32,321 nucleotides of DNA, from positions 1 through 32,321 of the forward strand of contig JANYAU010000004.1 of assembly GCA_025361165.1 (NCBI GenBank), in the 5' to 3' direction. Positions 8,353 to 15,977 of the stretch are shown in pieces. Within the stretch, counting starts at the first letter, position 1. Each line of letters opens with the position of its first letter. The notes under the pieces are model-generated. The model did no database searches. It was not told where the DNA came from and saw only the letters and a list, made by a program, of their open reading frames with translations. Origin of the DNA: Betaproteobacteria bacterium (GTDB lineage Bacteria; Pseudomonadota; Gammaproteobacteria; Burkholderiales; Thiobacteraceae). A program made the translations under genes and the position numbers.

Positions 8353-8703
8353 ATGCCGATGATGATGCATGTCCTCACCATTCCGGCGTTTGAAGACCAT
8401 GACAGGGGCTGCTCGTGGGCGGCCATGCTACGATCGTCGACCTGGGCGACACCGTGTTGCTGCCGGAATTGGAACTGGAATTGACCGTCATCAATGTGCC
8501 TGGCCGCGCTGCCGCGCTGCCGGGCTGGTGGCCTATTATGGCGCAGAATGCCTATTTTGGGGGATACGCTGTTCGGTCACGGCTGCGATAAACTGTGCTC
8601 AGGTACGCTGCAGGTACTATTCCACGACGCCCAGTTTCCGGGCCTGGTAAAAGTGCACCATGATCCGCGCGTGAAACAATACATTTCGTTAATGTTGTTC
8701 TGA
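8353..8703 (+). pseudogene. gloB: Decayed gloB (hydroxyacylglutathione hydrolase, glyoxalase II) remnant
   Basis: Pieces of GloB appear in order but in three different frames. The start reads MHVLTIPAFEDH (frame 1, the usual IPAFxDN start). Frame 3 then gives LLVGGHATIVDLGD, which runs straight into GDTVLLPELELELTVINVPG. Frame 2 gives VAYYGAECLFWG, and frame 1 again gives GDTLFGHGCDKLCSGT. The whole segment with the metal-binding HxHxDH motif is missing, and the join falls at a repeated GD, as expected for an internal deletion. After SGT the sequence no longer resembles GloB, so the C-terminal third is gone too. At least three frameshifts plus a deletion make it non-functional. Its place, divergent from the methyltransferase and before mltD, is a usual place for gloB. 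Confidence 0.85.
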
Positions 8704-8777
8704 AAAACGCCTTGACGCTTAAGACCTTACGCCATTACCATCGTGCCCGACAGTCACTAAAAAATGAAAATTATTCG

Positions 8778-10460
8778 ATGCAAGTAACGGGCACCAAGCT
8801 GGCGATCGCAACACTGATAGCCAGCTTATATGGATATAGCGGAGGCGCATTAGCGGCAGATGCGACCGCTATTCCCGCTGCCGCCGTTACCCTTTCTTCC
8901 AAAGCACTGGATGAAATGCCTGCTCAGTCCGCCGCTGGCCCCGCACAATTAGAAAACGTTGCCATTGATCCGCCGGATTTACCTGCGGCGGATCAGCCTT
9001 CCATTATCAGCATCGAGCCCGCCCCGGCTGGAGACGCCGCGCCGCTGCTCAAATCGACGGCTAGTTTGGGTGATCCGCAGCACGATTTATGGGCGCGCAT
9101 TCGCGTCGGCTTCGCGCTGCCCGAGCTGGATACCGCCTTAGTACAACAAAACGAAAAATGGTACGCCGACCGTCCTGAGTATGTCGCGCGCATGCTGGAA
9201 CGCAGCAAGCGTTATTTGTTTTATATCGTTCAAGAAGTCGAAAAACGCGGCATGCCGACCGAAATCGCCTTACTGCCGATGATCGAAAGCGCATTTAACC
9301 CCAAAGCCTATTCGCCGAGCCACGCCGCGGGTATTTGGCAATTCATCCCTTCTACCGGCCGTAACTATGGCTTGAAGCAAAACTGGTGGGTAGACAATCG
9401 GCGCAACGTGATCGCCGCTACCAGCGCGGCGTTGGATTATTTGCAAAACTTACATGATATGTTCGGCAGCTGGGAATTGGCGCTCGCTGCTTACAACTGG
9501 GGCGAAGGCTCGGTGTCCCGCGCTATCGCCAAGAACGAAGCTAAGGGCTTGCCCACTGACTATCTCAGCCTGCGCATGCCGAAAGAAACGCAACAATACG
9601 TACCGCGCCTGATTGCAGTCAAAAACTTAATTCAACATCCGCAAGACTTCGATATCGATTTAGGCGTCGTGCCGAACGCACCCTATTTCGCACAAATCAC
9701 CCTGACGCAGCGTATCGATGTGGCGCTCGCAGCCAAGCTTGCGCAAACCACGCTGGAAGAATTTACCTCGCTCAATCCGCACTATAACCGCCCCGTGATA
9801 CAAGCCAAGGGCCCCACCACACTCTTGCTGCCGGTGGATAAAGCGGCGATATTCGCGACCAATCTGGAAAATTACAGTAAACCTTTAGTTTCTTGGCAAC
9901 CGTATTACGCTAAACGTGGAGAGAAGTTAGCCTCTATTGCCAGCCACCACGGCATCTCGAGTGCGCGCCTAAAAGAAGTAAATGGCACCGTCCTCAAGCG
10001 TGGCCGCCTCACTGGAAATCAAGTCTTGCTGGTACCGGGCTATGGGGGTGCTAAGTTTGAAAACGTGTCATTTAGTGAAATACCAGCCGCGCCGGAACTG
10101 CGCTCGAGCACGGAAATTTACACTGCCCGAAGAGGCGATACCCTACAGTCCATCGCCAAACATGCCGGCGTCAAAGTGACGCAGATTAAAGCCTGGAACC
10201 ACCTTAAATCGAATCGGGTCGCACTGCATCAGAAAATTTATCTCAGTGCGGCCGGTAAAACCCTCAAATCCTCGCACCGCGCGGTGGCCGTTAGCGCAGC
10301 GAAACCCAGGCGCTACACCGTGCGCCGCGGCGACACGCTCTTCTCTATCGCGCAGCGCTTCGATGTCGAACTTGATGATCTACTGCGTTGGAACAAACTC
10401 TCTTCCAAAAAGCATCTGCATCCCGGGGATAAAGTCAGCATCTTCGCCAAGAACGGCTGA
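8778..10460 (+). CDS. mltD: Membrane-bound lytic murein transglycosylase D with three LysM domains
   Basis: 560 residues from the ATG at 8778, chosen because it opens a signal peptide (LAIATLIASLYGYSGGALAA); the track start is an upstream TTG with no leader features, and neither start has a good ribosome site. The enzyme cleaves peptidoglycan glycan strands to 1,6-anhydro products in the periplasm. The GH23 domain (about 140-270) has the catalytic glutamate in PMIESAFNP, followed by AAGIWQFIPSTGRNYGL and LALAAYNWGEG. Three LysM peptidoglycan-binding repeats follow: YYAKRGEKLASIA, YTARRGDTLQSIA and YTVRRGDTLFSIA. No lipobox cysteine is seen, unlike E. coli MltD. It converges on ygfX with only 11 bases between the stops. 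Confidence 0.93.
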   Translation: MQVTGTKLAIATLIASLYGYSGGALAADATAIPAAAVTLSSKALDEMPAQSAAGPAQLENVAIDPPDLPAADQPSIISIEPAPAGDAAPLLKSTASLGDPQHDLWARIRVGFALPELDTALVQQNEKWYADRPEYVARMLERSKRYLFYIVQEVEKRGMPTEIALLPMIESAFNPKAYSPSHAAGIWQFIPSTGRNYGLKQNWWVDNRRNVIAATSAALDYLQNLHDMFGSWELALAAYNWGEGSVSRAIAKNEAKGLPTDYLSLRMPKETQQYVPRLIAVKNLIQHPQDFDIDLGVVPNAPYFAQITLTQRIDVALAAKLAQTTLEEFTSLNPHYNRPVIQAKGPTTLLLPVDKAAIFATNLENYSKPLVSWQPYYAKRGEKLASIASHHGISSARLKEVNGTVLKRGRLTGNQVLLVPGYGGAKFENVSFSEIPAAPELRSSTEIYTARRGDTLQSIAKHAGVKVTQIKAWNHLKSNRVALHQKIYLSAAGKTLKSSHRAVAVSAAKPRRYTVRRGDTLFSIAQRFDVELDDLLRWNKLSSKKHLHPGDKVSIFAKNG

Positions 10461-10471
10461 TCACGCGACGG

Positions 10472-10936
10472 CTAGAGGCGCCCAGCCCAAGCCGCGTTTG
10501 CTTCGGGTTCGACACCCCGCCCTATGCCCCATTTAAGCCAGACCCGCAACTGCCGATATAACTCCGGTTCCACGGCGTCCGGCAGTATCACCACGGCGCT
10601 TGTCAGCCATCGCTGATCCGGTTTAAGAAGAATAATGGTGAGATAGGGCGCGACGAAACTACTGCCTAATACCCGTGCTGCGCGCACAGTGCCATTTCGA
10701 TATTCCACCCTCACCTCGCCATCGCGCTCGAACAGCAGCCCGACGATACTGGTGGGCCAACGCCGCCACGCTTGATAGGTGAGTGTGTAAATCAGGTTCA
10801 ACAGCAGCGCCATGGCGAGTAGCGCCTGCAACCAAAGCGGCATAGCCACGATCAATACACACACTGCGGCGGCGATATGGCCAAACAATAGCCATGCGCT
10901 CAACTGGCGTGAAGGCTTGAGCGCCAGCCTTAACAT
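10472..10936 (-). CDS. ygfX: YgfX-like inner-membrane protein (CptA family)
   Basis: 154 residues from the ATG at 10936; the longer track start reads through the end of sdhE. Two membrane segments lie near residues 12-50 (LSAWLLFGHIAAAVCVLIVAM and a following leucine-rich stretch), then a soluble domain with LLFERDGEVRVEYRNGTV and VILPDAVEPELYRQLRVWLKW. This layout, with a start inside the last codons of sdhE (7-base overlap), matches the YgfX family that pairs with SdhE (YgfY). YgfX was described in E. coli as the toxin of a membrane toxin-antitoxin pair affecting MreB and FtsZ, but SdhE is now known mainly as a flavinylation factor, so the role here is open. Family call is from topology and context. 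Confidence 0.75.
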   Translation of the reverse strand: MLRLALKPSRQLSAWLLFGHIAAAVCVLIVAMPLWLQALLAMALLLNLIYTLTYQAWRRWPTSIVGLLFERDGEVRVEYRNGTVRAARVLGSSFVAPYLTIILLKPDQRWLTSAVVILPDAVEPELYRQLRVWLKWGIGRGVEPEANAAWAGRL

Positions 10937-11163
10937 GCGCACAACCGTTCCACCACCAGATGGCATCCGGGCACGGAGCACGGCACCTCGCCGCTCACCA
11001 TGGCCCAGAGTTCTTCATCGCCAGACTCGAGCAGCGTCTCAAAAGCCTGCTGCGCCGGGCGATCGAGCGCAGCGTAGTCACGTTCTAAAAATTGTTGTAG
11101 CACCAAATCGAGTTCCAGCGTGCCACGCCGGCATTTCCAGCGCAGACGATTCATTTCGCTCAT
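10930..11163 (-). CDS. sdhE: Succinate dehydrogenase flavinylation factor SdhE
   Basis: 77 residues from the ATG at 11163; the track start is 27 codons upstream inside sdhB. SdhE helps attach FAD covalently to SdhA. The family motif RGxxE is present as R13-G14 to E17 (RRGTLELD), followed by the short helices of the five-helix fold (VLQQFLERDY, FETLLESGDEELWAM). Its ATG overlaps the sdhB stop in an ATGA, so translation is likely coupled to the operon. Its position directly after sdhCDAB fits its job on the SdhA product. The call is strong from size, motif and place. Confidence 0.93.
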   Translation of the reverse strand: MSEMNRLRWKCRRGTLELDLVLQQFLERDYAALDRPAQQAFETLLESGDEELWAMVSGEVPCSVPGCHLVVERLCAC

Positions 11164-11855
11164 ACGGTGCGGTTCACCAACAGTGCTTTGATGTTGCCGA
11201 TGGCTGCGGTGGGATTGAGCCCTTTCGGGCAAACCTCGACGCAATTCATAATGCTGTGGCAGCGGAACAAGCGGTAGGGATCTTCCAGATCGTCGAGGCG
11301 CGCATTGGTGGCTTGGTCGCGGCTATCGGCGATGAAACGGTAGGCTTGCAGCAACCCTGCGGGGCCGACGAATTTATCCGGATTCCACCAAAACGATGGA
11401 CAAGCAGTGGAACAGCAAGCACACAGGATGCACTCGTATAGCCCGTCCAATTGCGCGCGTTGCGCAGGCGATTGCAGGCGCTCGATTTCGGGCTCGGGGT
11501 CGTGATTAATCAGATACGGTTCGATCGACCGGTACTGTTGATAAAACTGAGTAAGGTCCACGATCAGATCGCGGATCACCGGCAAGCCAGGCAGCGGACG
11601 TAAGGTAATCGGTTGTTTTAATTCGGCCAGCGGTGTGATGCAAGCCAATCCATTTCGCCCATTAATGTTCATTGCATCCGAGCCGCACACGCCTTCGCGG
11701 CAAGAGCGGCGCAATGACAAAGTAGGATCGATATCTTTTATCGCGAGCAAGGCGTCCAGTAGCATCTTGCCCTCGGGCAGGATGTCGAGTTCAACATCCT
11801 GCATCGCGGGCTTCTGCCCGGACTCGGGATCAAAACGATAAATTGAGAAACGCAT
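11160..11855 (-). CDS. sdhB: Succinate dehydrogenase iron-sulfur subunit
   Basis: 231 residues, the usual length of about 235. It carries electrons from the SdhA flavin to the quinone site. Cysteine sets for the three clusters are all visible: the plant-type [2Fe-2S] group in SCREGVCGSDAMNING with the trailing LAC, the [4Fe-4S] group in CILCACCSTACPSF, and the [3Fe-4S] group in RCHSIMNCVEVCPKGLNP. The start lies 20 bases after the sdhA stop and the stop overlaps sdhE. No odd features. Confidence 0.96.
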   Translation of the reverse strand: MRFSIYRFDPESGQKPAMQDVELDILPEGKMLLDALLAIKDIDPTLSLRRSCREGVCGSDAMNINGRNGLACITPLAELKQPITLRPLPGLPVIRDLIVDLTQFYQQYRSIEPYLINHDPEPEIERLQSPAQRAQLDGLYECILCACCSTACPSFWWNPDKFVGPAGLLQAYRFIADSRDQATNARLDDLEDPYRLFRCHSIMNCVEVCPKGLNPTAAIGNIKALLVNRTV

Positions 11856-11875
11856 AGTGTCTCCACGACATCCGG

Positions 11876-13639
11876 TTAATAGACCCGAGGCTTGGGCGGA
11901 AAAGAGTCAACCGTCAGCGGTTTGAGCCGCACCGGTTTGTAATCCAGACGCTGGCCTTCCATAAAATACAGGCTGTGCTTGAGCCAGTTGTTGTCGTCAC
12001 GCGCGGGAAAATCGACACGTGAATGCGCGCCCCGGCTCTCGTCGCGGGCGCAGGCCGAGACGATGCTGGCAAGTGCCGTCTCCAACATATTTTCTAGTTC
12101 CAAGGCTTCGATGCGCGCGGTGTTAAAAATTTTGCTTTGGTCATGCAACACCGCGTGCGCTAAGCGTTCGCGCAAGGCGAGCATTTTATCCACGCCTATC
12201 CGCATGCTCTCGCCACTGCGGAATACACCGCAGTGATCTTCCATGATGTGGCGCATGGCTTCACGAATCTCGGGAATACTTTCACCACTACCGCTGCGCT
12301 CCCAACGCGCTAGCCGTGCGAGCGCAAATTCGGGCGCGTCTTTTGGAATCGGGCGCGGATAAGGATTCTCGCGCAGATACTCCAGCATATGACTACCCGC
12401 GGCGCGGCCGAATACCACAATATCGAGCAGCGAATTGCCGCCCAAGCGATTCGCGCCATGCACCGATACGCAGGCGCATTCGCCCACTGCGTACAAACCC
12501 GGTACTGGCTCTTCCGGCCCGGTGATGGTCGGCGCGACTACTTGGCCATGGCGATTGCTGGGAATGCCGCCCATCATGTAATGCGCGGTGGGGAATACCG
12601 GAATCGGCGCTTCGATCGGATCGACATGCGCAAAGCGCCGCGCTAAATCGCGGATGCCCGGCAGCCGTGACATGATTTTGTCTGCGCCCAAATGATCCAT
12701 CTTCAGCAACACATGATCGGCGTTCGCGCCACACCCACGTCCTTCGCGAATCTCGGCGAGAATAGAGCGGCTGATCACATCGCGGCTGGCCAAGTCTTTG
12801 TTGTGCGGCGCGTAGCGCTCCATGAAACGCTCGCCTTGGCTATTCACGAGGTAACCGCCCTCGCCGCGCGCCGCTTCGGAAATGAGATTGCCCACACCGG
12901 CGATGCCGGTCGGATGAAATTGAAAAAACTCCATGTCCTGCAATGGAATGCCCGCGCGCAAGGCCATGCCGAGTCCGTCACCTGTGTTGATGAGCGCATT
13001 GGTCGAGGTGCGGAAAATGCGCGCCGCGCCACCGGTAGCGATGAGCGTCGTGCGCGCTTCGATCAATAGGGGCTGGCCGGTTTCGATTTCCAAGGCCACC
13101 ACGCCGAGGACATAACCTTCGCTATCCTTCACCAAATCGATGGCGAAAAATTCATCGAAAAAATGTGTCTTGGCGCGGATATTTTGCTGATACAAACTAT
13201 GCAGCATCGCGTGTCCGGTGCGATCGGCGGCGGCGCAAGTGCGTGTCGCCTGACCTTGACCAAGCTCGGTGGATTGCCCGCCGAAAGGCCGCTGATAAAT
13301 TTTGCCGTTATCTAAGCGCGAAAACGGCAAGCCGTAATGTTCCAGTTCATACACCGCCTGCGCCGCGGCGCGGCACATGAACTCGATGGCGTCTTGATCG
13401 CCCAAATAATCCGAGCCCTTGACGGTATCGTACATATGCCAATACCAGTTATCCGGTGTGACATTGCCCAGCGCGGCATTGATGCCGCCTTGCGCAGCCA
13501 CCGTGTGCGAGCGCGTCGGAAATACTTTGGACACCACCGCCACTTTGAGATCGGCCTCCGCCAATTGCAGCGCAGCACGCAAGCCACCGCCGCCGGCACC
13601 GATCACTAAAGCATCGAAGGTGCGCTTGGGTAAACTCAT
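11876..13639 (-). CDS. sdhA: Succinate dehydrogenase flavoprotein subunit
   Basis: 587 residues from the ATG at 13639, which has GGAG seven bases before it and overlaps the sdhD stop in an ATGA; the longer track start lies within sdhD. It oxidises succinate to fumarate in the TCA cycle. The FAD-binding [11 protein letters not shown] is at 14-24, and the histidine that takes the covalent flavin is H45 ([10 protein letters not shown]), the same position as in E. coli. The active-site regions HPTG, RGEGGYL and [13 protein letters not shown] are all intact, as is the C-terminal [11 protein letters not shown]. Full length and normal. Confidence 0.97.
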   Translation of the reverse strand: MSLPKRTFDALVIGAGGGGLRAALQLAEADLKVAVVSKVFPTRSHTVAAQGGINAALGNVTPDNWYWHMYDTVKGSDYLGDQDAIEFMCRAAAQAVYELEHYGLPFSRLDNGKIYQRPFGGQSTELGQGQATRTCAAADRTGHAMLHSLYQQNIRAKTHFFDEFFAIDLVKDSEGYVLGVVALEIETGQPLLIEARTTLIATGGAARIFRTSTNALINTGDGLGMALRAGIPLQDMEFFQFHPTGIAGVGNLISEAARGEGGYLVNSQGERFMERYAPHNKDLASRDVISRSILAEIREGRGCGANADHVLLKMDHLGADKIMSRLPGIRDLARRFAHVDPIEAPIPVFPTAHYMMGGIPSNRHGQVVAPTITGPEEPVPGLYAVGECACVSVHGANRLGGNSLLDIVVFGRAAGSHMLEYLRENPYPRPIPKDAPEFALARLARWERSGSGESIPEIREAMRHIMEDHCGVFRSGESMRIGVDKMLALRERLAHAVLHDQSKIFNTARIEALELENMLETALASIVSACARDESRGAHSRVDFPARDDNNWLKHSLYFMEGQRLDYKPVRLKPLTVDSFPPKPRVY

Positions 13640-13986
13640 TTCACGCTCCAGAGTATCGTCACGATCCACATGGTGTACAACACCAGTGCGACGATGGTGG
13701 CGACTTGCAAAGTCAGCCGTATCCACGTCAGGCGCACATAGTCCATTAAAATATCACGCACCCCGACCCAAGCATGCAGATACAAGCTCAGTGCAAACAG
13801 CAGCGTAAAATAGCGCATGCTAGCGTAGCTGAATAGCGCGTGCCACATTGCGTATTGCATCGGTTGATGCATCACCAAGTAAGCGATCAGCGTCACGCTA
13901 TAGACCAGCATGATGACCGCGCTAAAGCGTTGCACCAGCCAATCGCGCACGCCGTAATGCGCACCGCTGACCACCCGGCTCACCAT
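13636..13986 (-). CDS. sdhD: Succinate dehydrogenase membrane anchor subunit
   Basis: 116 residues from the ATG at 13986; the track start lies 30 codons upstream inside sdhC and is not needed. Three membrane segments are visible, near residues 20-38 ([19 protein letters not shown]), 55-75 ([19 protein letters not shown]) and 88-110. The second segment carries the expected histidine ([16 protein letters not shown]), a heme-ligand candidate by homology. The start overlaps the end of sdhC by 7 bases and the stop overlaps sdhA. It anchors the SdhAB part and forms the quinone and heme b site with SdhC. Confidence 0.93.
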   Translation of the reverse strand: MVSRVVSGAHYGVRDWLVQRFSAVIMLVYSVTLIAYLVMHQPMQYAMWHALFSYASMRYFTLLFALSLYLHAWVGVRDILMDYVRLTWIRLTLQVATIVALVLYTMWIVTILWSVK

Positions 13987-14345
13987 AGCCAGGCGCCAAT
14001 GAGGAAAGTACTGATCAAGGCGATGCCCAGCACCGCCCAAGCAGAATAGCGCGCCTGTTTCAGCGCGATGCCCCAATGCAAATCGAGCAAGAGAAAGCGC
14101 ACGCCGGCAAATAAATGGTAGCCAAAGCCTGCCAGTAAGATGAACAGCATGAATTTTAAGAAAGGGGCAGACACCAATGCGGCAAAACTATCCGGACCGG
14201 CAAGCGAGGCGTCCAATGCCTGGAGCAGTGGCGGAATCCCGAGAAATAATAAGGCGCCGCTTACACGATGCAAAAACGACACCACCGCCGGCACTGGCTG
14301 GCGGATACGCAGTAAATCCAGATAAATGGGGCGGTTTTGTTTCAT
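13980..14345 (-). CDS. sdhC: Succinate dehydrogenase cytochrome b556 subunit
   Basis: 121 residues, typical length. The N-terminal RPIYLDLLRIRQPVPAVVS and the HRVSGALLFLG motif are family hallmarks, with serine and arginine near the quinone site. Three membrane segments follow, and the second contains GYHLFAGVRFLLLDLHWG, where the heme-ligand histidine is expected. It is the first gene of the minus-strand sdh operon. The 112-base gap to the divergent ygfZ must carry the operon promoter, but I see no convincing minus-strand -35/-10 pair in it. Confidence 0.95.
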   Translation of the reverse strand: MKQNRPIYLDLLRIRQPVPAVVSFLHRVSGALLFLGIPPLLQALDASLAGPDSFAALVSAPFLKFMLFILLAGFGYHLFAGVRFLLLDLHWGIALKQARYSAWAVLGIALISTFLIGAWLW

Positions 14346-14351
14346 GGATGC

Positions 14352-14380
14352 TTGTAAAATAGCGCCATCACCCTTATGTT
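14352..14380 (+). promoter_or_regulatory. Possible sigma-70 promoter for ygfZ
   Basis: TTGTAA and TATGTT are separated by 17 bases in the sdhC-ygfZ gap, each matching four of six consensus bases. The location is right for ygfZ, 78 bases before its start, but matches of this quality occur by chance. Confidence 0.25.
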
Positions 14381-14457
14381 AGCAGGCAGCCGCGCATGCT
14401 TATTATTACCCCTAGCCGCTACCCCATTTTTCATCCACTCACACCGGGCAATCAAAC

Positions 14458-15495
14458 ATGATTCCAAGCTGGCAAGCTTTTCTCATCGCCCAAGGCGCCA
14501 CAATTCAAAATGATCACGTTGCACACTTCGGCAACGCCGCGGCCGAGTTACAACAAGTCGCGCACGGGCCTATTGTAGCCGATCTATCGCACCTGAATTT
14601 GATCCAATTCGCGGGCGAAGACACGCAAACTTTTCTGCAAGGCCAGCTTTCCAATGACCTGCGTCTGCTTGACAGCAGCAACACGCAATACACTAGCTAT
14701 AACACGCCCAAGGGGCGCATGCTCGCCAATGGCTTGCTGTGGCAAAATGCACCGAGCAGTTATCTGTTGCAGCTTCCCGCCAGCTTAAGCATCGCCATCC
14801 AGAAACGGTTGACGATGTTTGTGTTGCGCGCAAAAGTCAAAGTGACGGATGTGAGTGATGCTTGGGTGCGTCTCGGCGTCGGCGGCCCGGGCACGGAAGC
14901 CGCGGTTGCCAGCGTCATGGGTGCCGCACCGGCAGCCGTACATGGGCTGGTGCAAACCGCTCAGGGCAATGTGCTGCGCTTGTCCGGCGACAACTTCGAA
15001 TTACTCATCGCCCCAGATCAAGCACCCAGCGTATGGACGGCGCTCCTGTCGCATGCCAAACCGGCCGGCACAGCATGCTGGGACGGCCTTATGATCCGCG
15101 CCGGCATACCCACCATCTTGCCGCCGACCCAAGAGCAATTCGTGGCGCAAATGGTGAACTATGAACTCATCGGCGGCGTGAATTTCAAAAAAGGTTGTTA
15201 CCCCGGTCAGGAAATTGTGGCGCGCACCCAGTATCTCGGCAAACTCAAACGCCGCATGTATCTCGCCACACTGGCTGGCGACGCTACGCCCGCTCCAGGC
15301 GACGAATGTTATAGCGTCGACATGCCGGACCAAGCCATCGGCATGATCGTCAACGCCGCGCCCGCAGCGAGCGGCGGCTTCGATGTGCTGGCGGTGCTCC
15401 AAATGTCGAGCGCGGAAAGCAACCCCATCCATTGGAAATCACTCGATGGGCCGGTGTTGAAGTTGGAAACGCTGCCTTACCCGCTATCCGCTTAA
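14458..15495 (+). CDS. ygfZ: tRNA-modifying/iron-sulfur protein YgfZ (folate-binding, GcvT-like)
   Basis: 345 residues. The family motif K-G-C-Y-x-G-Q-E is exact (KKGCYPGQEIVARTQY, with the key cysteine at C247). The N-terminal folate-binding GcvT-like domain is seen in LIQFAGEDTQTFLQGQLSND and in PKGRMLANGLLW. YgfZ supports the repair or assembly of certain iron-sulfur enzymes, among them MiaB and, in E. coli reports, succinate dehydrogenase and fumarase. Its divergent place beside the sdh operon fits that role, though shared control is not shown. Only a weak ribosome site precedes the ATG. Confidence 0.94.
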   Translation: MIPSWQAFLIAQGATIQNDHVAHFGNAAAELQQVAHGPIVADLSHLNLIQFAGEDTQTFLQGQLSNDLRLLDSSNTQYTSYNTPKGRMLANGLLWQNAPSSYLLQLPASLSIAIQKRLTMFVLRAKVKVTDVSDAWVRLGVGGPGTEAAVASVMGAAPAAVHGLVQTAQGNVLRLSGDNFELLIAPDQAPSVWTALLSHAKPAGTACWDGLMIRAGIPTILPPTQEQFVAQMVNYELIGGVNFKKGCYPGQEIVARTQYLGKLKRRMYLATLAGDATPAPGDECYSVDMPDQAIGMIVNAAPAASGGFDVLAVLQMSSAESNPIHWKSLDGPVLKLETLPYPLSA

Positions 15496-15498
15496 AAA

Positions 15499-15774
15499 TT
15501 GCTGAATTACTACATCTACTACCGTATCCAGCCTGAGCATAGCGCCGCGGCCGAGGCGGCGGTACAACAAATTCAAGACGAGATCGCCACGCGCTGCGGC
15601 ATCACCGGCCGTTTACTCAAGAAGCGCGATGAGCCCAATCTGTGGATGGAAATCTATGAACAGGTAAGCAGCGCCACATTCGAAGAAGCCCTGGCATTGG
15701 CAGAAAATAAAGCGGGTATCGCGGCGTTACTGGGGGGCGACGGTACAAGGCATCGGGAGTGCTTTATCGCTTGA
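15499..15774 (+). CDS. DUF4936-like small protein, hypothetical
   Basis: 91 residues. Start is a TTG at 15499, four bases after the ygfZ stop; the first in-frame ATG is about 50 codons in and would remove the conserved part, so a TTG start is likely. The sequence has a strand-helix pattern (YYIYYRIQ, AAEAAVQQIQDEIA, GRLLKKRDEPNLWMEIYE, FEEALALAENKAGI) and ends in RHRECFIA, as in the DUF4936 family, a ferredoxin-like alpha-beta fold of unknown role. The placement suggests translational coupling with ygfZ. No function is known to me. Confidence 0.8.
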   Translation: MLNYYIYYRIQPEHSAAAEAAVQQIQDEIATRCGITGRLLKKRDEPNLWMEIYEQVSSATFEEALALAENKAGIAALLGGDGTRHRECFIA

Positions 15775-15859
15775 ATAGCGCCCAAATTAAATGCGAAAGT
15801 CATGCGGCAGGTGTAAGCTAACTTATTGAGCGGGGCCTAAGCTGGAAGCCGACGGCCTC

Positions 15860-15887
15860 GTAGCGCAGGCGAGGGCGCCTGCGCTAC
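15860..15887 (+). repeat. REP-like hairpin with GTAG at its foot
   Basis: A perfect 12-bp stem (GTAGCGCAGGCG / CGCCTGCGCTAC) with a 4-base loop AGGG. It lies in the 203-base gap between the DUF4936-like gene and the histidine kinase. REP elements mobilised by RAYT transposases are palindromes with a GTAG foot, and this fits, although here GTAG is part of the stem. It could also act as a terminator-like structure for ygfZ-DUF4936, but no T-run follows (ACAAAA). Confidence 0.7.
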
Positions 15888-15977
15888 AAAATGTTAAGAC
15901 TTTGGCCGTTAAGAGACTAAGCCTGGGGGAAGCCAGATGCAAAACGTCCGGATGCTTTCGATCCAAGGTAGGCCGCG

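Noticed and set aside
15860-15887. Reading the hairpin as a rho-independent terminator for ygfZ-DUF4936
   Set aside because: No run of T follows the stem on either strand side that would fit; the GTAG/CTAC ends fit a REP element better.
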